Source: Actinomycetes bacterium
GTDB lineage: Bacteria; Actinomycetota; Actinomycetes; S36-B12; GCA-2699445
Direction: 5' to 3'
Length of the DNA: 64,000 nucleotides
Assembly (NCBI GenBank): GCA_022599915.1
Contig: JAHZLH010000048.1
Location: 1 to 64,000 of the forward strand
How positions within the stretch are numbered: position 1 is the first letter of the stretch; each line of letters opens with the position of its first letter. The notes beneath the pieces are model-generated. The model saw nothing but the letters and a program-made list of their open reading frames with translations. It made no database searches and was not told where the DNA came from. Both the position numbers and the translations under genes were made by a program. Shown here one piece after another: positions 62,128 through 64,000 of the stretch.

Positions 62128-63159
62128 ATGATCCAGCGACAACTTGCCGGGGGTGCCTGCGCGCTCATCGTGGCCGCCAGCGTGATGGCCGCTCCTGCTG
62201 CTGGCTCATCGGCCTCCTCAACCGCTGGCAGCGTCACTGCCGCCGCACCGGCCAAGACCAAGTTCTACAGCAAAGCTGACTTGCGGCGAGCCCAGCAGCA
62301 GTTGGAGCAAGCCAAGAACCGCTTGACCAAACTGGAGAAGGCTCAGCGAGAGGCCCGTCAACAAGCCAACGATTCCGAAGCGGCGCTAGGCAGCCTTGCT
62401 CGGGAGCAGTACGTCAGCGGTTCGAGTGACCTCGCCGAACTCGCGCTACTCATTGGCGCGGACGATCCGCAGCAGGCGATGCGGGACGCAGCCCTTATTT
62501 CGGACTTCGGAGCCGACCGGAAGGCAGACTGGGTTGCTGCGGAGCAAAGGCTGGACCAGGCGCAGAGCCAATCCGAGGGTGCCACCGCGGCTACTAGGAA
62601 AGCGCAACGCAACCTTCTCGCTGCTTTTCGGGCCGTTCTCAGTGCCCAATCTGCTGGCAGCCATTCCGGTGGTCCCGGTTCCGCCAAACTGGACCAGCGC
62701 TGCCAATCCGCGAAATCTGCGTCACCTATCTGCATCTACCCGTCCTGGACTGAGCGTAATCAAACGCTAGACGCGGTCATTGCTGGCCGCTACGTGAACG
62801 TTCGCTGGCCGCAGATTAAAGATGTGGGCGGCTGGCGCCCCTACGACGCCTACCCGGATCACCCGAGCGGTCGGGCAATCGACATCATGATGCCCAACCG
62901 TGGCGTGGGTTCTGATGTGAAGTTGGGCAACGAGATAGCGGCGTACTTTCAGAAGCACGCCGCTGACTACGGCATCTACTACATGATCTGGCGACAGCAA
63001 ATGTGGAAGAGCAGCAGCCCACCCGGGGCTTGGACCGGCTTGCGCAATCGTGGCTCAGCCACCGCCAATCACTTCGACCACATTCACATTTCCTTCACGG
63101 ATGGCCATTCGGCGAAGATCTTGCCGAAGCTGCTGAAACTCACCGAGTTACCCGACTAA
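62128..63159 (+). CDS. Secreted coiled-coil protein with M15-like domain
   Basis: The 343-aa protein has a signal peptide (residues 1-25, cleavage after an Ala-rich end), a coiled coil (~50-110, with QQQLEQAKNRLTKLEKAQREARQQ), a Ser/Gly linker with a Cys pair around residues 190-200, and a C-terminal domain similar to the VanY/M15-like 'ARB_07466' module: GWRPYDAYPDHPSGRAIDIMMPN and NHFDHIHISF give the His/Asp zinc residues. Such proteins are wall hydrolase-like. ATG 62128 has AAGGGG 6 nt upstream. Confidence 0.85.
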   Translation: MIQRQLAGGACALIVAASVMAAPAAGSSASSTAGSVTAAAPAKTKFYSKADLRRAQQQLEQAKNRLTKLEKAQREARQQANDSEAALGSLAREQYVSGSSDLAELALLIGADDPQQAMRDAALISDFGADRKADWVAAEQRLDQAQSQSEGATAATRKAQRNLLAAFRAVLSAQSAGSHSGGPGSAKLDQRCQSAKSASPICIYPSWTERNQTLDAVIAGRYVNVRWPQIKDVGGWRPYDAYPDHPSGRAIDIMMPNRGVGSDVKLGNEIAAYFQKHAADYGIYYMIWRQQMWKSSSPPGAWTGLRNRGSATANHFDHIHISFTDGHSAKILPKLLKLTELPD

Positions 63160-63224
63160 CTGGTTGGGCACATCCGAGTTCCATCTGCCAGACTCACGGC
63201 ATACCTTCGATTGCCGGAGTACGC

Positions 63225-64000
63225 GTGCCCAAGGACAACAGCGCGACTGTCCCTGATGTGCTGCGCCCCCAATCAGGTGAGCGAGGCCTGCTCTCCGAAG
63301 GGCCCACTCACATCCTAGAACTGGCAAGCCAAGCCTGGGAGTTGTTTTTGCAGGGCCTGAACAAACTCGACTTATCCGAACGCGGTCGGGATCGGAAACT
63401 CACCAGGAAAGAACAACTCATTCCCATGGGGCATTGGGAGGACAGCCGCGGGATTCATCAGATTGTTGCCGACGCCAGAGCCGGGGTCACCGCGATCGAA
63501 CCCTTCACTGCAACCCGCGATCGGCTGCGAGAAGCACACTGTGACGATAGTGAGCAGGACGTGCGCTCAGCCGTCCAGTACGCGGCTACAAGCGTCATCG
63601 AATGGGCCGCGAGCAGCGAGGCTGCCGAAGACGCAGAGCTCAGCACCCCTAGCCCACTCGGAATGATTCCCGTGGGGACATTCGTGCTGGCAGCAGCTTT
63701 TCAGATGGCCGCTACCTGGCGAGATATCGCGCCCGATCAACCGAAACCTGAGTTAGAACGGCTCGGTCTGACTGCGCTGGTGGATAGTACGGGCGCAGTA
63801 GCTGGCCGCCTTGGTGCAACCGCCTCCATCACAGCCATCACGCCGGAAGGCGTCATGGGAACGGGAGCACACGAGAATGCCTGGCGAACCCGCGATGTCA
63901 CTGAAGCAGATGCCGGACCTGCTGTCGTGGGTCCTGCCGGGCTGCTGATCGATTTCGCTGCCGGGAATGTGCGAGTACTTGAGGCAACCCGCAAGATTCG
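63225..64000 (+). CDS. Unrecognised protein, truncated at the right edge
   Basis: GTG 63225, after GGAG with 5 nt spacing, opens a frame that stays open for 258 codons to the end of the window. The product starts MPKDNSATVPDVLRPQSG; a helical stretch with HILELASQAWELFLQGLNKL, then LGMIPVGTFVLAAAFQMAA and a small-residue-rich region, follows. No signal peptide. No family was recognised; the complete gene is needed to judge it. Confidence 0.7.
   Translation, partial: MPKDNSATVPDVLRPQSGERGLLSEGPTHILELASQAWELFLQGLNKLDLSERGRDRKLTRKEQLIPMGHWEDSRGIHQIVADARAGVTAIEPFTATRDRLREAHCDDSEQDVRSAVQYAATSVIEWAASSEAAEDAELSTPSPLGMIPVGTFVLAAAFQMAATWRDIAPDQPKPELERLGLTALVDSTGAVAGRLGATASITAITPEGVMGTGAHENAWRTRDVTEADAGPAVVGPAGLLIDFAAGNVRVLEATRKI

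Overview
The window comes from an actinobacterium (Actinomycetota) chromosome, GC-rich by eye (not computed). Markers are mycothiol synthase (mshD) directly behind a GlnR-type orphan regulator, the nucleoid protein Lsr2, an RsiG-like c-di-GMP-responsive anti-sigma protein, actinobacterial glgC/glgM genes, a mycobacterial-type MutT1 next to ppk1, and the conserved run ftsH-folE-folP-folB-folK-DUF3180 ... PH-PH-DUF2520-panC-nadB-nadC-coaX-lysS. No genus is justified. I found no rRNA, tRNA, CRISPR, insertion sequence or phage genes, so this looks like core chromosome.

Layout. 1-5.9 kb: start of a Lys/Ala/Pro-repeat protein (cut by the window edge), rsiG-like gene, a DUF4388-like protein, and an operon of a 32-aa membrane protein, nitrobindin, Fur and YgfZ, divergent from a DsrE-like gene; then a DUF4395/thioredoxin pair. 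6-10.7 kb: FUSC membrane protein, alpha/beta hydrolase, glnR, mshD. 10.8-15.7 kb: polyphosphate block ppk1, CYTH/CHAD, mutT1, then a Dabb protein. 15.8-18.8 kb: LppX-like lipoprotein and Cu(I) ATPase. 18.9-23.3 kb: glycogen genes glgC and glgM with a LOG-family gene between them. 23.3-43.3 kb, nearly all minus strand: lsr2, argA-like, lysS, coaX, nadC, nadB, panC, DUF2520, two PH-domain proteins, a Pro-rich secreted protein, a five-gene osmoprotectant-type ABC module (two lipoproteins, two permeases, divergent ATPase), then a 94-aa protein, DUF3180, folK, folB, folP, folE and ftsH. 43.4-49.8 kb: alcohol dehydrogenase, DUF5522, SDR, two unrecognised genes, MFS exporter, DUF2510 membrane protein. 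49.9-54.5 kb: typA, a saccharopine-dehydrogenase-like enzyme, pterin carbinolamine dehydratase, a TRIC/UPF0126 membrane protein. 54.5-64 kb: cydB/cydA, acyl-CoA dehydrogenase with a phosphotransferase partner, two DUF202 proteins, a patatin with 11-residue helical repeats, a secreted coiled-coil M15-like protein and a truncated unrecognised gene.

How it fits together. The housekeeping content makes NAD, CoA, folate, polyphosphate, glycogen and mycothiol; cytochrome bd gives low-oxygen respiration. A recurring signal is a TAnnnT box exactly 6 or 7 nt before the start codon: I see it at about 16 genes, which argues for widespread leaderless transcription. Several of these boxes overlap the stop codon of the preceding gene. 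The most unusual structures are the osmoprotectant module sitting inside the folate/pantothenate/NAD cluster with divergent start codons only 3 bp apart, three 13-bp iterons at exact 21-bp spacing between cydA and an acyl-CoA dehydrogenase gene, a hairpin-plus-terminator intergenic region upstream of the saccharopine-dehydrogenase-like gene (possible small RNA), and the two repeat-rich proteins.
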